A stretch of DNA of 64,000 nt from an uncultured Alphaproteobacteria bacterium (GTDB taxonomy: Bacteria; Pseudomonadota; Alphaproteobacteria; Methylaequorales; Methylaequoraceae), in the NCBI GenBank assembly GCA_902613995.1, contig CACMJG010000006.1, positions 36,999 to 100,998 of the forward strand, given 5' to 3'. The position numbers were made by a program, and so were the translations under genes. Of this stretch, positions 50,594 through 60,870 are shown one piece after another. How positions within the stretch are numbered: position 1 is the stretch's first letter; each line of letters opens with the position of its first letter. Below the pieces are notes generated by a model that saw only the letters and a program-made list of their open reading frames with translations, did not search any database and was not told where the DNA came from.

Positions 50594-52950
50594 TAATAAA
50601 ATCCCCTCAAGTCAAATTTATTTTCCTTGTTATCATTCTTCTGATCAAAATCAAAATCAAAGTTATTTTTAAATGCTTCCGTAATGAAATTATCAGTGCT
50701 TGGTTTTCCCGAAACTAAATCAACATTGATAAACTTTATATTTTCTGGAATAACAAACGGTTTAGGTCTTTTATTCTTATAAATTTTTTTCATTAAGTCA
50801 TGAAAAATTGGAGCTGCAACTTTTGATCCAGTTTCAAACCTTCCAAGGGATTTAGGAACATCAAAACCAACAAATACGCCTATAGTAATCTCTGAATTGT
50901 ACCCAACAAACCAAGCGTCCTGATTATCATTTGTTGTTCCCGTTTTACCTGCGACTTGAAAGTCGAAATCGTTGATATTTTTTGCAGTTCCTCTTTCAAT
51001 AACCCCCATTAAAAATGAAGTCATTTGATATGCCGATTCACTTGAAAAAATATTTTTTTTATCATTTTTGATTTTGGGAGTTTCAAAGTTATTTATTGTT
51101 GAAGTATCCAAATCTGATTTAATTGAAATATTACAATTTAAACACTTTCTTCTATCACCTTTAAATAAAAAATTACCGTCATTATCATATATTGCATCTA
51201 TTATAACCGGATCTACTCTTTTACCTTCATTCGCTAAAGTTGCATAAGCAGATGTAATTTTAATTAATGAACTTTCAAGAGAACCTAAAGAACTGGATAT
51301 TAAATATGGGAATTTTTCATAAATTCCAAGATCCGTTGAGATCTTAGCAATTTTATCGAGACCAATTCTGTCTGAGAGTCTGACTGTCATTAAATTTCTA
51401 GACTTTTCAATACCTAGTCTTAATGTACTAAGTCCATAAAATTTGTCACCGTAATTTGTTGGTCGCCAAATCCCATCTTTTGAATAATCATCAATTACAA
51501 AAGGAGCATCAAGCACTTTTGTAACTGGAGAATATCCATTTTCGAGTGCCGCGAGATAAACTATTGGTTTGAAAGAAGAACCAAGTTGTCTTTTTGCCTG
51601 TGTTGATCTATTAAAAGAAGAACTTGAATCGTAACCACCTACCATTGCTAAAATTCTTCCAGTGTTATTTTCTAACACAACAAGTCCTCCATTTACTTTA
51701 GGGATTTGACTTAGGATATAAGTTTTAGTTGCTTTATCAAATTCTAAAACGATAACATCACCTATTTTAAATTTGTCTTTCAATTGAAATTTTTTATCTC
51801 TGATAAGTTTTAAATTTTCATAACTGAGACTTACTTTTTTTTTATCACTTAATAAAATTTTGATGAATTCTTTATTAATTCTTGTGACAACACCCAATTG
51901 TTTGTCAAACAAACCTTCCGGCTTCTTAAATTCAGCAATTAATTTTTCTAAGTTCTTTTTTTCTTTGAAATTTGCTATTGGTCCTTGCCATCCTTTTCTA
52001 TTTGAAAATTCATTTATGCCTTTTCTAAAGGATTCTTCGGCTTGAAGTTGGATACTTTCGTCTAAACTTGTCATGATTGTCATTCCGCCTTCATATAATT
52101 TACTTTCATTAAACATAGAAATAATTTCTCTTCTTACTTCTTCTTTAAAAAATGAGGCCCTGTTATTCAGTATTTTTTTGCTTTTGGAAAGCTTTATAGG
52201 TTTGATGATCATTTGATCATATTCAGCCACTTCTATAAAATTTTCATCTAGAAGTCGCTTAAGAACCCAATTTCTTCGTTTCAATGCTTTTATAGGATTT
52301 TTATATGGATTATATGTTGAAGGAGCCTTTGGAAGAGCTGCTAACATTGCCATTTCGTCTAATTCAAGATCAGATAAAGACTTATTAAAATAATTGAGTG
52401 AAGCGGATCTAATTCCATATGACCCACCACCTAGATATATTTCATTTAAATAGAGTTCCATAATATTCTCTTTTTTAAGTATTTTTTCCATTCTTAACGC
52501 TAGGATAATCTCTTTAATTTTTCTGCTGTAAGAAATCTCATTGGTTAATAAAAAGTTTTTTGCGACCTGTTGTGTAATCGTTGAAGCACCTTCTAGTCTT
52601 TTATTGCTAAATGTTTTCATAACGTTTTTTAAAAAAGCTCTAAAGATTCCTTTAACGTCAATGCCGATATGATTATAAAAATTTACGTCTTCTGAAACCA
52701 AAAAACAGTTGATTAATTCAGTTGGAATTTCTTCATATTTTGCAAAGATTCGATTTTCATTCGAATAGTCCTCTAAAAAATTCCCATTAGAAGTAAAAAT
52801 TTTAGATACTAGTCTTGGTTGATAGTAAGAGAGTTTATCAAAATTTGGAAGATCTTTACCAAACATATATGCTATAAATATTAAAGACAAGAAGGAGGAT
52901 ATTATTCCGATTGAAAATAACATAAAAAAATTTTTAAAATATCTTTTCAT
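50593..52950 (-). CDS. mrcA: Penicillin-binding protein 1A (bifunctional)
   Basis: Polymerises and cross-links peptidoglycan. The 785-residue class A enzyme has an N-terminal anchor helix (about 9-31), the GT51 glycosyltransferase with EDVNFYNHIGID and GASTITQQVAKNF, an OB-like insertion, and the transpeptidase with the Ser-x-x-Lys SSFKP, SRN in EKSRNLMT, and KTG in AGKTGTTND. Length is normal. It lies between prfB and amiC, an arrangement I associate with alphaproteobacteria. Confidence 0.96.
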   Translation of the reverse strand: MKRYFKNFFMLFSIGIISSFLSLIFIAYMFGKDLPNFDKLSYYQPRLVSKIFTSNGNFLEDYSNENRIFAKYEEIPTELINCFLVSEDVNFYNHIGIDVKGIFRAFLKNVMKTFSNKRLEGASTITQQVAKNFLLTNEISYSRKIKEIILALRMEKILKKENIMELYLNEIYLGGGSYGIRSASLNYFNKSLSDLELDEMAMLAALPKAPSTYNPYKNPIKALKRRNWVLKRLLDENFIEVAEYDQMIIKPIKLSKSKKILNNRASFFKEEVRREIISMFNESKLYEGGMTIMTSLDESIQLQAEESFRKGINEFSNRKGWQGPIANFKEKKNLEKLIAEFKKPEGLFDKQLGVVTRINKEFIKILLSDKKKVSLSYENLKLIRDKKFQLKDKFKIGDVIVLEFDKATKTYILSQIPKVNGGLVVLENNTGRILAMVGGYDSSSSFNRSTQAKRQLGSSFKPIVYLAALENGYSPVTKVLDAPFVIDDYSKDGIWRPTNYGDKFYGLSTLRLGIEKSRNLMTVRLSDRIGLDKIAKISTDLGIYEKFPYLISSSLGSLESSLIKITSAYATLANEGKRVDPVIIDAIYDNDGNFLFKGDRRKCLNCNISIKSDLDTSTINNFETPKIKNDKKNIFSSESAYQMTSFLMGVIERGTAKNINDFDFQVAGKTGTTNDNQDAWFVGYNSEITIGVFVGFDVPKSLGRFETGSKVAAPIFHDLMKKIYKNKRPKPFVIPENIKFINVDLVSGKPSTDNFITEAFKNNFDFDFDQKNDNKENKFDLRGFY

Positions 52951-52959
52951 CTCAATAAC

Positions 52960-54021
52960 CTAAATATCATTTTTTTCTTTCCAATTAAAATAGTTTATAA
53001 CAGCTTTTACGATTTTATCAGATAATTTTCTTTGATAATCCTCAGATATTAATAATTTAGAGTCATTTTTATTTGATAAGTAACCCATTTCTAAGAGTAC
53101 AGAGGGTATATCTAAAGATTTTAAAACCGCAAAACCAGCTGAACGGTGTGTTCTTTGGAGAAGGTTAAAATCATTTTTGAAGGATTTAATTAAAAATTTA
53201 ACTAGTAAACTCGACTGATTCAAAGTATCTCTTTTCGTCAGATCTAAAAGTATTGATGTAACTTCAGAGGTTTCTTCAGACAAATCTACACCATCAATTA
53301 AATCTGACTTATTTTCTCTTCTTGCTAAAGCGGCAGCCTCTTTATCAGAAGCTCTCTCAGAAAGTGTATATAGCGATATTCCCCTAGCTCTTGAATTTCT
53401 ATTAAAATCAGCGTGTAAAGAAATAAAAATATCAGCATTATTTTTTTTTGCTATTCTTGTTCTACTTCTAAGTTTTAAAAAAAAATCTTTATCTCGAGTC
53501 AGAATAACTTTGTAATTGGTTGTTTGTTCGAATCTTTTTTTTAGAAGTAAACCTACTTTTAAAGTTATATTTTTCTCAAGGTTTTTAAAAATACCAACGG
53601 CACCAGAATCTCTACCTCCATGCCCAGGGTCAATAATGATTGTTTTTCTTTTTTTTTTCTTTGAAGAATAATCAATAACGATTCTTGAGTGAAATCCTTT
53701 TTTTTTTTTTAGTAAGTAAATATTTGTAGAGAAAATATTTTTATTAAAATTTAATGATAATTTCTTTAATTTCTTGTTATAAGCAATTTCACTTAAATCA
53801 TTTTTTGTTGTAAATTTTTTATTTACCTCTATTACATCTTTAAAAAAAATCTCAATCCTCTTATCGAAAACCTTTGAATTAAAAGAAGTATCTTGAGAAA
53901 GATCAAGTACTATTCTTTTTATTTCTCCATTAGAACCAAATCTTAAATTTACTAATTCAATAGAATATGCTTGATTAAAATAAATAATAAAAAGAAAAAT
54001 GAATTTAAAAAAATGAATCAA
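52960..54021 (-). CDS. amiC: N-acetylmuramoyl-L-alanine amidase, AmiC type
   Basis: Cuts peptide stems off peptidoglycan during daughter-cell separation. The 353-residue protein has a signal peptide (about 1-19), an N-terminal AMIN-like beta domain that targets the septum, and an Amidase_3 domain with zinc ligands in IDPGHGGRDSGA, the Glu in KNLEKNIT, and the second His in FISLHADFN. The catalytic Glu is in LLEMGYLSN. The inhibitory helix ATSxxD-like segment follows NIT..SLHADF as in other AmiC proteins. Divergent from rne with 137 bases between. Confidence 0.94.
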   Translation of the reverse strand: MIHFFKFIFLFIIYFNQAYSIELVNLRFGSNGEIKRIVLDLSQDTSFNSKVFDKRIEIFFKDVIEVNKKFTTKNDLSEIAYNKKLKKLSLNFNKNIFSTNIYLLKKKKGFHSRIVIDYSSKKKKRKTIIIDPGHGGRDSGAVGIFKNLEKNITLKVGLLLKKRFEQTTNYKVILTRDKDFFLKLRSRTRIAKKNNADIFISLHADFNRNSRARGISLYTLSERASDKEAAALARRENKSDLIDGVDLSEETSEVTSILLDLTKRDTLNQSSLLVKFLIKSFKNDFNLLQRTHRSAGFAVLKSLDIPSVLLEMGYLSNKNDSKLLISEDYQRKLSDKIVKAVINYFNWKEKNDI

Positions 54022-54158
54022 TTTAAAAAAAAATAAGTTATACTAGATATAGTGTTTTTTTTTTAAAAAAAATCAACATCTTCCATGATTTTTTTAAATT
54101 TATGTGCCATACTGTAAAAGTAATACAGATTAGATTAGAGATTTTATAAGGATAAAAA
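54022..54158. other. Divergent promoter region of amiC and rne, 137 bases
   Basis: A/T-rich region with a run of T and A around 54054-54068 and a near-palindrome ACTAGATATAGT near 54042. The region should hold promoters in both directions and the leader of rne, which is autoregulated through its leader in Escherichia coli; no matching hairpin was recognised here. An AAGGAT ribosome site precedes rne. Confidence 0.35.
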
Positions 54159-56189
54159 ATGAAGAAGAAAATGTTAATTGATGCATCTCACAAAGAAATT
54201 ATAAGAGTTGCAATAATTGAAAAGAATAATTTAATAGATTACGAATCTGAAAAAATTAAAAATGAAAGAATCAAAGGAAATATTTATCTTGCAAAAATTG
54301 TTCGAGTAGAACCATCACTGCAAGCTGCATTTGTTGATTATGGAGGAAATAAACACGGATTTCTTGCATATAATGAAATCCACCCTGATTATTTCAAGAT
54401 CCCTACCTCTGATAAAAAAAAATTACTTCAACAAGAATTAGAAGCTTCCAAGATTGTTCCAATTGATGAAGAAGATGAAGACTTTGAGGATCAACAGATC
54501 GACAATGAAAGGGCTATAAATCAACTCAACAACCCAAATGAAATAAATCAACAAAAAGGTTTTCTGTCGAAAGTATTTGATTTTTTTAATTATAAACCAA
54601 TAGACGAGTTGCCTGTACAAAAAATTAGAAAAAGAAAAAAATTTAAAAACATACCAAAGAGGTCTCAGATTATTTTTCACAGGAAGTACAGCATTCAGGA
54701 GGTAATCAAAAGTAATCAGGTAATATTAATTCAAGTAGTAAAAGAAGAGAGAGGTAATAAAGGGGCGGCAGTTACAACAAGATTATCATTGGCTGGAAAA
54801 TACTGTGTGTTAATGCCCAATACGAATAAGGGTGGTGGTATATCTAGAAAAATTGAAGACATAAAATTAAGAAAAAAATTAAAAGATCTTTTAAGCAAAT
54901 TAAATATTAATAAAGGCATGGGTATTATAATCAGAACAGCTGGACAAATCATGGGGATAAAAGAAATTAAAAGAGATTATAATTCTCTGATAAAACTTTG
55001 GAATGAAATTACTTCCAAAACGATCAAATCTAATGCTCCATGTCTTATTCACGAAGAAGACAATATTATAAAAAGATGTATAAGAGATTATTTTGATTCG
55101 TCCTTTGATCAAATCTTAATTAATGATAGGGAAACACTCAAAAAATCAAGAGAAATTGTTAAACAATTTATGCCAAGTTCTTTAAAATCTGTAAAAAATT
55201 ATACTGATAAAAAACCGCTTTTCGCAAGCTTTGGACTTGAAAAGAAAATTATAGGTATAAACAATCCAACTGTTAATTTGAAATCTGGGGGATACCTTGT
55301 TATAAATCAAACTGAGGCCCTTGTTTCAATTGATATTAATTCAGGTAAATATACGAAACAACGAAACATTGAGGATACCGCTTTCAAGACAAATTTAGAA
55401 GCTTCAGAGGAAATTAGCAAACAATTGCGAATTCGCGATTTAGCAGGATTAATTGTTATAGATTTTATAGATATGCTTGATAGAGGTCATAATATTAAAG
55501 TTGAAAGAAAGCTTAAAGAATGCCTTAGAGACGATCGAGCAAGAATTCAAGTAGGTAGGATAAGTAACTTTGGATTATTAGAACTTTCTAGACAAAGATT
55601 AAAAGTAACTACTGACACAGTCGTGTCAAAAAGATGCCCTACTTGTAATGGTTATGGGAGTATAACGTCTATAGATTTCTTGTATGAACAATTAATAAAA
55701 GTTTGTAATGAGTATTCTCTAAATGCCGTGTACAAAAATATCTTTCTTCTTACTGGAAAAGAATTGTACGACTTAGTTCTTAAAAAAGGGGAAGACAAGA
55801 GCCAATTTTTACTTTCAAAAAAAGTTATAATCAGTCACTATCCTAATTTGAAAAATAATGAATTTTTGATTTGTTCTGCAACAGAAGTTTTGTATAAAAA
55901 TTGTCATGAAAGCAATAATATTGACAATTTCTCTGATTATTTGACAAACTCAGATAATGACAAAGAGAAAAAAGATTTTCAGGAAAAAGACAATAACTTA
56001 GATACCAAAAAGAAAAGAGTAAGCTACAGAGCGAAAGCTAATGACTTTGAGAAGAAAAAAAATATTACAAAAACTGAATCAACCAACAATAAAAGTAAAT
56101 CTCAAACTGATAATTTAAAACAAATCAAGGTTTTGCCTGAAAACGATGATAAGAAAATAGAAAAAAGACAAGGTTGGTGGAATCAGTAG
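54159..56189 (+). CDS. rne: Ribonuclease E/G
   Basis: Endoribonuclease that starts mRNA decay and matures rRNA and tRNA. The 676-residue protein has an N-terminal S1 domain (IYLAKIVRVEPSLQAAFVDYG), an acidic insertion of about 60 residues within it, then the DNase I-like core with metal aspartates in SIDINSGKYT and FIDMLD, and the zinc link CPTCNGYG near residue 495. The C-terminal ~100 residues are a charged, low-complexity tail, much shorter than the degradosome scaffold of Escherichia coli. Start chosen by the AAGGAT site. Confidence 0.94.
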   Translation: MKKKMLIDASHKEIIRVAIIEKNNLIDYESEKIKNERIKGNIYLAKIVRVEPSLQAAFVDYGGNKHGFLAYNEIHPDYFKIPTSDKKKLLQQELEASKIVPIDEEDEDFEDQQIDNERAINQLNNPNEINQQKGFLSKVFDFFNYKPIDELPVQKIRKRKKFKNIPKRSQIIFHRKYSIQEVIKSNQVILIQVVKEERGNKGAAVTTRLSLAGKYCVLMPNTNKGGGISRKIEDIKLRKKLKDLLSKLNINKGMGIIIRTAGQIMGIKEIKRDYNSLIKLWNEITSKTIKSNAPCLIHEEDNIIKRCIRDYFDSSFDQILINDRETLKKSREIVKQFMPSSLKSVKNYTDKKPLFASFGLEKKIIGINNPTVNLKSGGYLVINQTEALVSIDINSGKYTKQRNIEDTAFKTNLEASEEISKQLRIRDLAGLIVIDFIDMLDRGHNIKVERKLKECLRDDRARIQVGRISNFGLLELSRQRLKVTTDTVVSKRCPTCNGYGSITSIDFLYEQLIKVCNEYSLNAVYKNIFLLTGKELYDLVLKKGEDKSQFLLSKKVIISHYPNLKNNEFLICSATEVLYKNCHESNNIDNFSDYLTNSDNDKEKKDFQEKDNNLDTKKKRVSYRAKANDFEKKKNITKTESTNNKSKSQTDNLKQIKVLPENDDKKIEKRQGWWNQ

Positions 56190-57343
56190 GTTTTTCTGAA
56201 CCAACTGTGAATTCTCTCTACGGCTTCTAAAACCAAATCTTGTTTTGATGAAAAGGACAATCTAACGGTTCTAGAACCAAATTTCTTATCAAAATCTATA
56301 CCAGGTGTTAAAACCACACCAGTCTCGACCATTAGCTTATTTACGAATTTGAACGAGTCTAATTTTGTATTTTGTATGTCGATATAAAAATAGAATGATC
56401 CCTGCGGTTCACTAAATTTTATTAAAGGTATATTTTTTAAAATCTTTAAAACTTTATTTCTTGTAGAATGATAAACTTTAACAATTTCATTTAATTCATT
56501 AAGTGAATCAAAGACCTTCAAAGCTGAATATTGCGCAATATTACCTGATGAAATAAAAAGATTTTGCGATAATTTTAAAAAATTTTCTTTCAATTCTTTT
56601 GGAATTATCGCCCAACCAAGTCTCCATCCTGGCATGCAAAAAAATTTTGAAAAGCTATTTATTACAATTGCATTATTCCCGTGATTAAGCATTGACTTTA
56701 TTGGTTTTCCATATTCAATTCCATGATAGATTTCATCTGATATCAAAATTACTTTATTATTTTTACAATAATCATAAATGAATTTTAATTCACTATTGGT
56801 AAAAGTCTGACCGTTAGGATTATTAGGGTTTGACATAATAAGTCCATCAATTTTTTTCTTTGAAATTGAAAAGAGATCAATTCTATCAATCTTGTTTTTA
56901 TCTGGAAATATTTCTATCACATCAATATCTAACGACTTTAGTATATTTCTGTATGCAGGATATACTGGATTAAATATTGCTACCTTTGAACCTTTATCGA
57001 AACATGATAAGAAAGTTAATAAAAATGCTCCAGAAGAACCTGTTGTAACGAAGATTCGGTCAGAATTTATTTTTAAATTGTATCTAGATTTATAAAATTC
57101 TGAAATTCTCTCTCTCAGTTCCTCTATACCATTAGATGGTGTATAACCTGGAAGAGACAGTCTAGACAATCTTGAAGCTTCGCTCAATACAGCTTTTGGA
57201 GTTTTTGGAATTGGTTCACCTAATTCTAGGTGAAAGATTTTTTTTCCATTCGCTTGAAGTTTATTAGCATTGTATAATAATTCCATGACATAAAATGAAT
57301 CTATATTGGATCTATTAGCTGGAAGATATATTCTATTTGTCAT
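56183..57343 (-). CDS. Aminotransferase class I/II (aspartate aminotransferase-like)
   Basis: A 386-residue fold-type I PLP aminotransferase. Motifs include LELGEPIPKTP near residue 38, VTTGSSGAFL, SNPNNPNGQTF, ISDEIYHGIEY (Asp and Tyr of the PLP site) and NSFSKFFCMPGWRLGW with the PLP lysine. VRLSFS near the end binds the substrate carboxylate. The exact amino acid is not certain; such proteins act on aspartate, alanine or aromatic amino acids. Overlaps the convergent rne gene by seven bases. Confidence 0.9.
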   Translation of the reverse strand: MTNRIYLPANRSNIDSFYVMELLYNANKLQANGKKIFHLELGEPIPKTPKAVLSEASRLSRLSLPGYTPSNGIEELRERISEFYKSRYNLKINSDRIFVTTGSSGAFLLTFLSCFDKGSKVAIFNPVYPAYRNILKSLDIDVIEIFPDKNKIDRIDLFSISKKKIDGLIMSNPNNPNGQTFTNSELKFIYDYCKNNKVILISDEIYHGIEYGKPIKSMLNHGNNAIVINSFSKFFCMPGWRLGWAIIPKELKENFLKLSQNLFISSGNIAQYSALKVFDSLNELNEIVKVYHSTRNKVLKILKNIPLIKFSEPQGSFYFYIDIQNTKLDSFKFVNKLMVETGVVLTPGIDFDKKFGSRTVRLSFSSKQDLVLEAVERIHSWFRKTY

Positions 57344-57376
57344 TGAAAAATATTAAATTAAATTAAACTATTTTAC

Positions 57377-58675
57377 ATGAGAATACTAATAACTTTTTTA
57401 ATAATTTTTTTTTATAGTTCTATTAATGCAAATTCTATTAACGTTATTAGAGATGCTGAAATTGAAAATCTTCTAAATGATATTAGCAAAATACTTGTAA
57501 GAGGAACTCAACTCGAAAATGATGTTTTGACTTTTTATTTGGATAATCAAAAATTTATCAACGCTTTAGTAACACCTGATAAAAAGTTTTTTTTTACGAC
57601 TGAATTGTTATTAAAAAGTAAAAATGTTGAAGATGTAGCAGGAGTAATTTCTCATGAAATTGGACATATTATAGGAGGACATTTTCAAAAAAGACAAAAA
57701 AAAATGGAAAAAAATTCCGTTATAAATATTTTATCTTCTATTCTCGCTGTTGGAGCGATAGCTGGTGGTGCTTATAATGCTGGAACAGCAATATTAATGG
57801 GTGGGCAACATCTAGGAACATCAAGAATGTTAGCTTTCTCTCGTTCTCAAGAATCTCTTGCAGATCAAACTGCAATAAGATTACTTAAAGGAAATGGTTT
57901 CTCTCTTCAAGGATTGATTAATATTTTTAATGAAATTCAGAGAAATGAAAAATTAAGAAAAATAAATCCTTATTTTCTCTCTCATCCACTTTCAGCAGAA
58001 AGAATAAGCAAAATAAAAATTAACCTTGAAAATCAAAAAATTAAAAAATATGAGAAACTAAATGATAGATTTAAATTAGCTAAAGCTAAACTAAATGGTT
58101 TTTTTCTAAAACAAGAACAGTTAGATAAATTGTACCCAAAATCAATAAATTTAGAGAGCTTATATGCACATGCTCTACATAATTATAGAGTTGGGAAAAT
58201 TGAAGTAGCAATGAAATACATTGATCAATGTATAAAAAAAGATAACAAAAACCCATATTTTCATGAACTAAAAGGTCAGATGTATTATGAAAGTGGAAAT
58301 TTCCAAAATGCAATTAAATCATTTTTCATTTCAAAATCCATATTACCTAATGAAAAGGCCTTTGAATTGTTTTTAGCTAAGTCACTATATCACAGCAATA
58401 CTGTAGACAACCAAGAAAAATCAATAAAACTTTTATTGGAATATGTAAAAAAAGATGAATTTCCTATTGATGCGTGGCATTATTTGGGTTTAAACTACGG
58501 AAAATTAAAAAAATTAGATTATTCCTCATATGCTTTTGCGGAAAAATATATGTTAACCGGAAAAATTGAAAATGCCAAAATCCATCTTGATAGAGCTGAA
58601 AAAATAACAAAAGACCCTGTCCTTAAAAAAAAATTATCAGATCTCAACTATGAAATAAAAAAAATGAAAAAATGA
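57377..58675 (+). CDS. Periplasmic M48 metalloprotease with TPR domain (BepA-like)
   Basis: A 432-residue zinc protease and chaperone of the envelope. It has a signal peptide (about 1-18), the HEIGH zinc motif at His93-Glu94-His97 in ISHEIGHIIGGH, and the third-ligand Glu in SQESLADQTAIRLL. A helical linker rich in Lys and several TPR repeats follow, from about residue 250 to the C terminus. BepA-type proteins degrade misassembled outer-membrane proteins such as LptD. Its stop overlaps the aroQ start by four bases. Confidence 0.9.
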   Translation: MRILITFLIIFFYSSINANSINVIRDAEIENLLNDISKILVRGTQLENDVLTFYLDNQKFINALVTPDKKFFFTTELLLKSKNVEDVAGVISHEIGHIIGGHFQKRQKKMEKNSVINILSSILAVGAIAGGAYNAGTAILMGGQHLGTSRMLAFSRSQESLADQTAIRLLKGNGFSLQGLINIFNEIQRNEKLRKINPYFLSHPLSAERISKIKINLENQKIKKYEKLNDRFKLAKAKLNGFFLKQEQLDKLYPKSINLESLYAHALHNYRVGKIEVAMKYIDQCIKKDNKNPYFHELKGQMYYESGNFQNAIKSFFISKSILPNEKAFELFLAKSLYHSNTVDNQEKSIKLLLEYVKKDEFPIDAWHYLGLNYGKLKKLDYSSYAFAEKYMLTGKIENAKIHLDRAEKITKDPVLKKKLSDLNYEIKKMKK

Positions 58676-59097
58676 AAAAAATTATAATTATTAATGGTCC
58701 TAACCTAAATTTACTTGGAGAGAGAGAGGTAGAGTTGTATGGGACAAAGACTCTAAAAGAAATTGAGAGGGAGTGCTGCGAAATATTTAAAAATGAAAAA
58801 TTAAGTTTAAACTTTTTCCAAAGCAACTCGGAAAGTGAAATCATTGATAAAATTCACATTTGTAAGAATTATGATGGAATGATAATAAATGCTGGAGCAT
58901 TTACACACACCTCAATTGCCATTCATGATGCACTCAAGATGGTTAAAATTCCAAAAATAGAGGTTCACATTTCAAACATTTACGATAGAGAGGAGTTTAG
59001 AAAAAATTCTTTTATTAGCCCTGTAGTTAATGGTATCATAGCAGGATTTGGTACTCAGGTATATCAAGTAGCAATTAACTCATTAAAATATTTGTAG
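58672..59097 (+). CDS. aroQ: 3-dehydroquinate dehydratase, type II
   Basis: Dehydrates 3-dehydroquinate in the shikimate pathway. The 141-residue protein has INGPNLNLLGEREVELYG (with the catalytic Tyr near residue 23), SNSESEIIDKI, INAGAFTHTSIAI, EVHISNIYDREEFR and GFGTQVYQVAI. Full length. It precedes accB by one base, and this aroQ-accB-accC order is common in alphaproteobacteria. Confidence 0.96.
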   Translation: MKKIIIINGPNLNLLGEREVELYGTKTLKEIERECCEIFKNEKLSLNFFQSNSESEIIDKIHICKNYDGMIINAGAFTHTSIAIHDALKMVKIPKIEVHISNIYDREEFRKNSFISPVVNGIIAGFGTQVYQVAINSLKYL

Positions 59098-59098
59098 G

Positions 59099-59533
59099 AT
59101 GAAAAAACAAGATAAAAAAATAATTGACGATATAGATTTTTTATCGCAATTGATGGAAAAAAATAATCTGAATGAATTGGAGATTTCTGACGGTAAACTA
59201 TCCTATAAATTAAAAAAGAATCAAAATGAAAATAAAAAAAATACAAATATCAAAAAAGTATCAGATCCTTCTAATAAAGGACCTGTAGACCAAAAATCAG
59301 AAACATCACTTAAATCACCATTGGTAGGAACGGCCTACCTAAGCCCGGAGCCTGGATCGAAACAATTCATTGAAATAGGTCAAAATGTCAAAATTGGTCA
59401 AGTTCTATTGATAATTGAAGCTATGAAAACAATGAATGAAATTGTTGCAGATAGAAATGGTACGGTAAAAAAAATATATGTTAAAAATGAAACTCCAGTC
59501 GAATTTGGCGAACCTCTTGTCCTAATTGAATAA
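59099..59533 (+). CDS. accB: Biotin carboxyl carrier protein of acetyl-CoA carboxylase
   Basis: Carries the biotin that shuttles CO2 in acetyl-CoA carboxylase, the first step of fatty acid synthesis. Of 144 residues, the N-terminal 80 include a helical stretch and a variable linker, and the C-terminal biotinyl domain has the modified Lys110 in IEAMKTMNEI. GTAYLSPEPG is the thumb-like loop of bacterial carriers. Stop and accC start overlap by one base. Confidence 0.96.
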   Translation: MKKQDKKIIDDIDFLSQLMEKNNLNELEISDGKLSYKLKKNQNENKKNTNIKKVSDPSNKGPVDQKSETSLKSPLVGTAYLSPEPGSKQFIEIGQNVKIGQVLLIIEAMKTMNEIVADRNGTVKKIYVKNETPVEFGEPLVLIE

Positions 59534-60867
59534 TGCTAAAAAAAATTCTAGTTGCAAACAGAGGTGAAATTGCTTTAAGGATCTTAAGAGCTTGTAAAGA
59601 GCTTGATATCAAAACTGTCGTTGTTCATTCTACTGCAGATGAAAAAGAAATGTTTGTAAGATTAGCTGATGAAAGTGTTTGTATTGGGCCCCCTCAGGTC
59701 AAAAATTCTTATTTAAATATTCCTTCAATAATTTCAGCAGCAACAATTGCTAACGTCGACGCAATTCATCCTGGAATTGGAATGTTGTCTGAAAATTCTA
59801 GTTTTGCGAAAATTGTAAATGATCATGGATTTAAGTTTATTGGTCCAAAATATGATCACATTGAAAAAATGTCGGACAAAGTAAAAGCAAAAAATTTTGC
59901 CAAAGAATTAGGGCTCCCAGTTATTCCAGGAAGCAAGAAAAACGTTAAAAATTTGTCCGAAGCAAAAACTATTTCAAAAGAAATTGGATATCCAGTTTTA
60001 GTCAAGGCAAGCAATGGTGGTGGGGGAAGAGGAATAAAAAAAGTTTTTAATGAAATTGAATTGAGGGATAACTTTTTATTAGCAAAAAAAGAAACATTAC
60101 AAAGTTTTGGGAATGACAATGTATATATCGAAAAGTTTATTGAGAATCCAAGACACATAGAAGTACAAATAATTGGGGATCATAAAGGAAATTTAATTCA
60201 CGTAGGAGAAAGAGAGTGTTCCATTCAAAGGAGAAATCAAAAAATTATTGAGGAATGTCCTAGCCCTGCAATTAGTGAAAATGAAAGACAAAAAGTTTGT
60301 GATATGACCTTAAATGCATTTGAAAAGGTAGGCTATCAAAATTTAGGAACCGTAGAATATCTTTACAGTAACGGAGATTTTTTTTTCATTGAAATGAACA
60401 CAAGACTTCAAGTAGAACATACAATAACTGAAGAAGTTTTTAATATTGATATTGTAAAAGAGCAAATAAATGTGGCATCTAACGGCAATCTAACAATAAA
60501 TCAGGATCAAATACACAAAACTTGTCACTCCATTGAATGCAGGATTAATGCTGAGAACCCAATAACAATGTTTCCTTCTACTGGTTTAGTAAAAACCTAT
60601 CATCCGCCAGGTGGGCCGGGCATAAGGATTGATTCACTTCTTTATACAGGTTGTAGTGTGACCTCCTTTTATGATGGTTTGGTTGCAAAAATAATTTCAA
60701 AAGGAAAAAATCGACAAGAATGCATTATGAGACTTAAAAGGGCTTTGGACGAATATGTTATAGAAGGTATAGAGACTAATATTCAGGTTTTGAAAACAAT
60801 TTTAAGTCATAAAGATTTTGTGAAAGCAAAATTTGATATCAGCTGGTATGATAAATTAAATTCTTAA
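59533..60867 (+). CDS. accC: Biotin carboxylase subunit of acetyl-CoA carboxylase
   Basis: Carboxylates biotin on AccB with ATP and bicarbonate. The 444-residue protein has the ATP-grasp motifs ILVANRGEIALRI, KASNGGGGRGIKKV, EKFIENPRHIEVQI, GERECSIQRRNQK and EMNTRLQVEHTITE. Full length. Cotranscribed with aroQ and accB. Confidence 0.97.
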   Translation: MLKKILVANRGEIALRILRACKELDIKTVVVHSTADEKEMFVRLADESVCIGPPQVKNSYLNIPSIISAATIANVDAIHPGIGMLSENSSFAKIVNDHGFKFIGPKYDHIEKMSDKVKAKNFAKELGLPVIPGSKKNVKNLSEAKTISKEIGYPVLVKASNGGGGRGIKKVFNEIELRDNFLLAKKETLQSFGNDNVYIEKFIENPRHIEVQIIGDHKGNLIHVGERECSIQRRNQKIIEECPSPAISENERQKVCDMTLNAFEKVGYQNLGTVEYLYSNGDFFFIEMNTRLQVEHTITEEVFNIDIVKEQINVASNGNLTINQDQIHKTCHSIECRINAENPITMFPSTGLVKTYHPPGGPGIRIDSLLYTGCSVTSFYDGLVAKIISKGKNRQECIMRLKRALDEYVIEGIETNIQVLKTILSHKDFVKAKFDISWYDKLNS

Positions 60868-60870
60868 ATT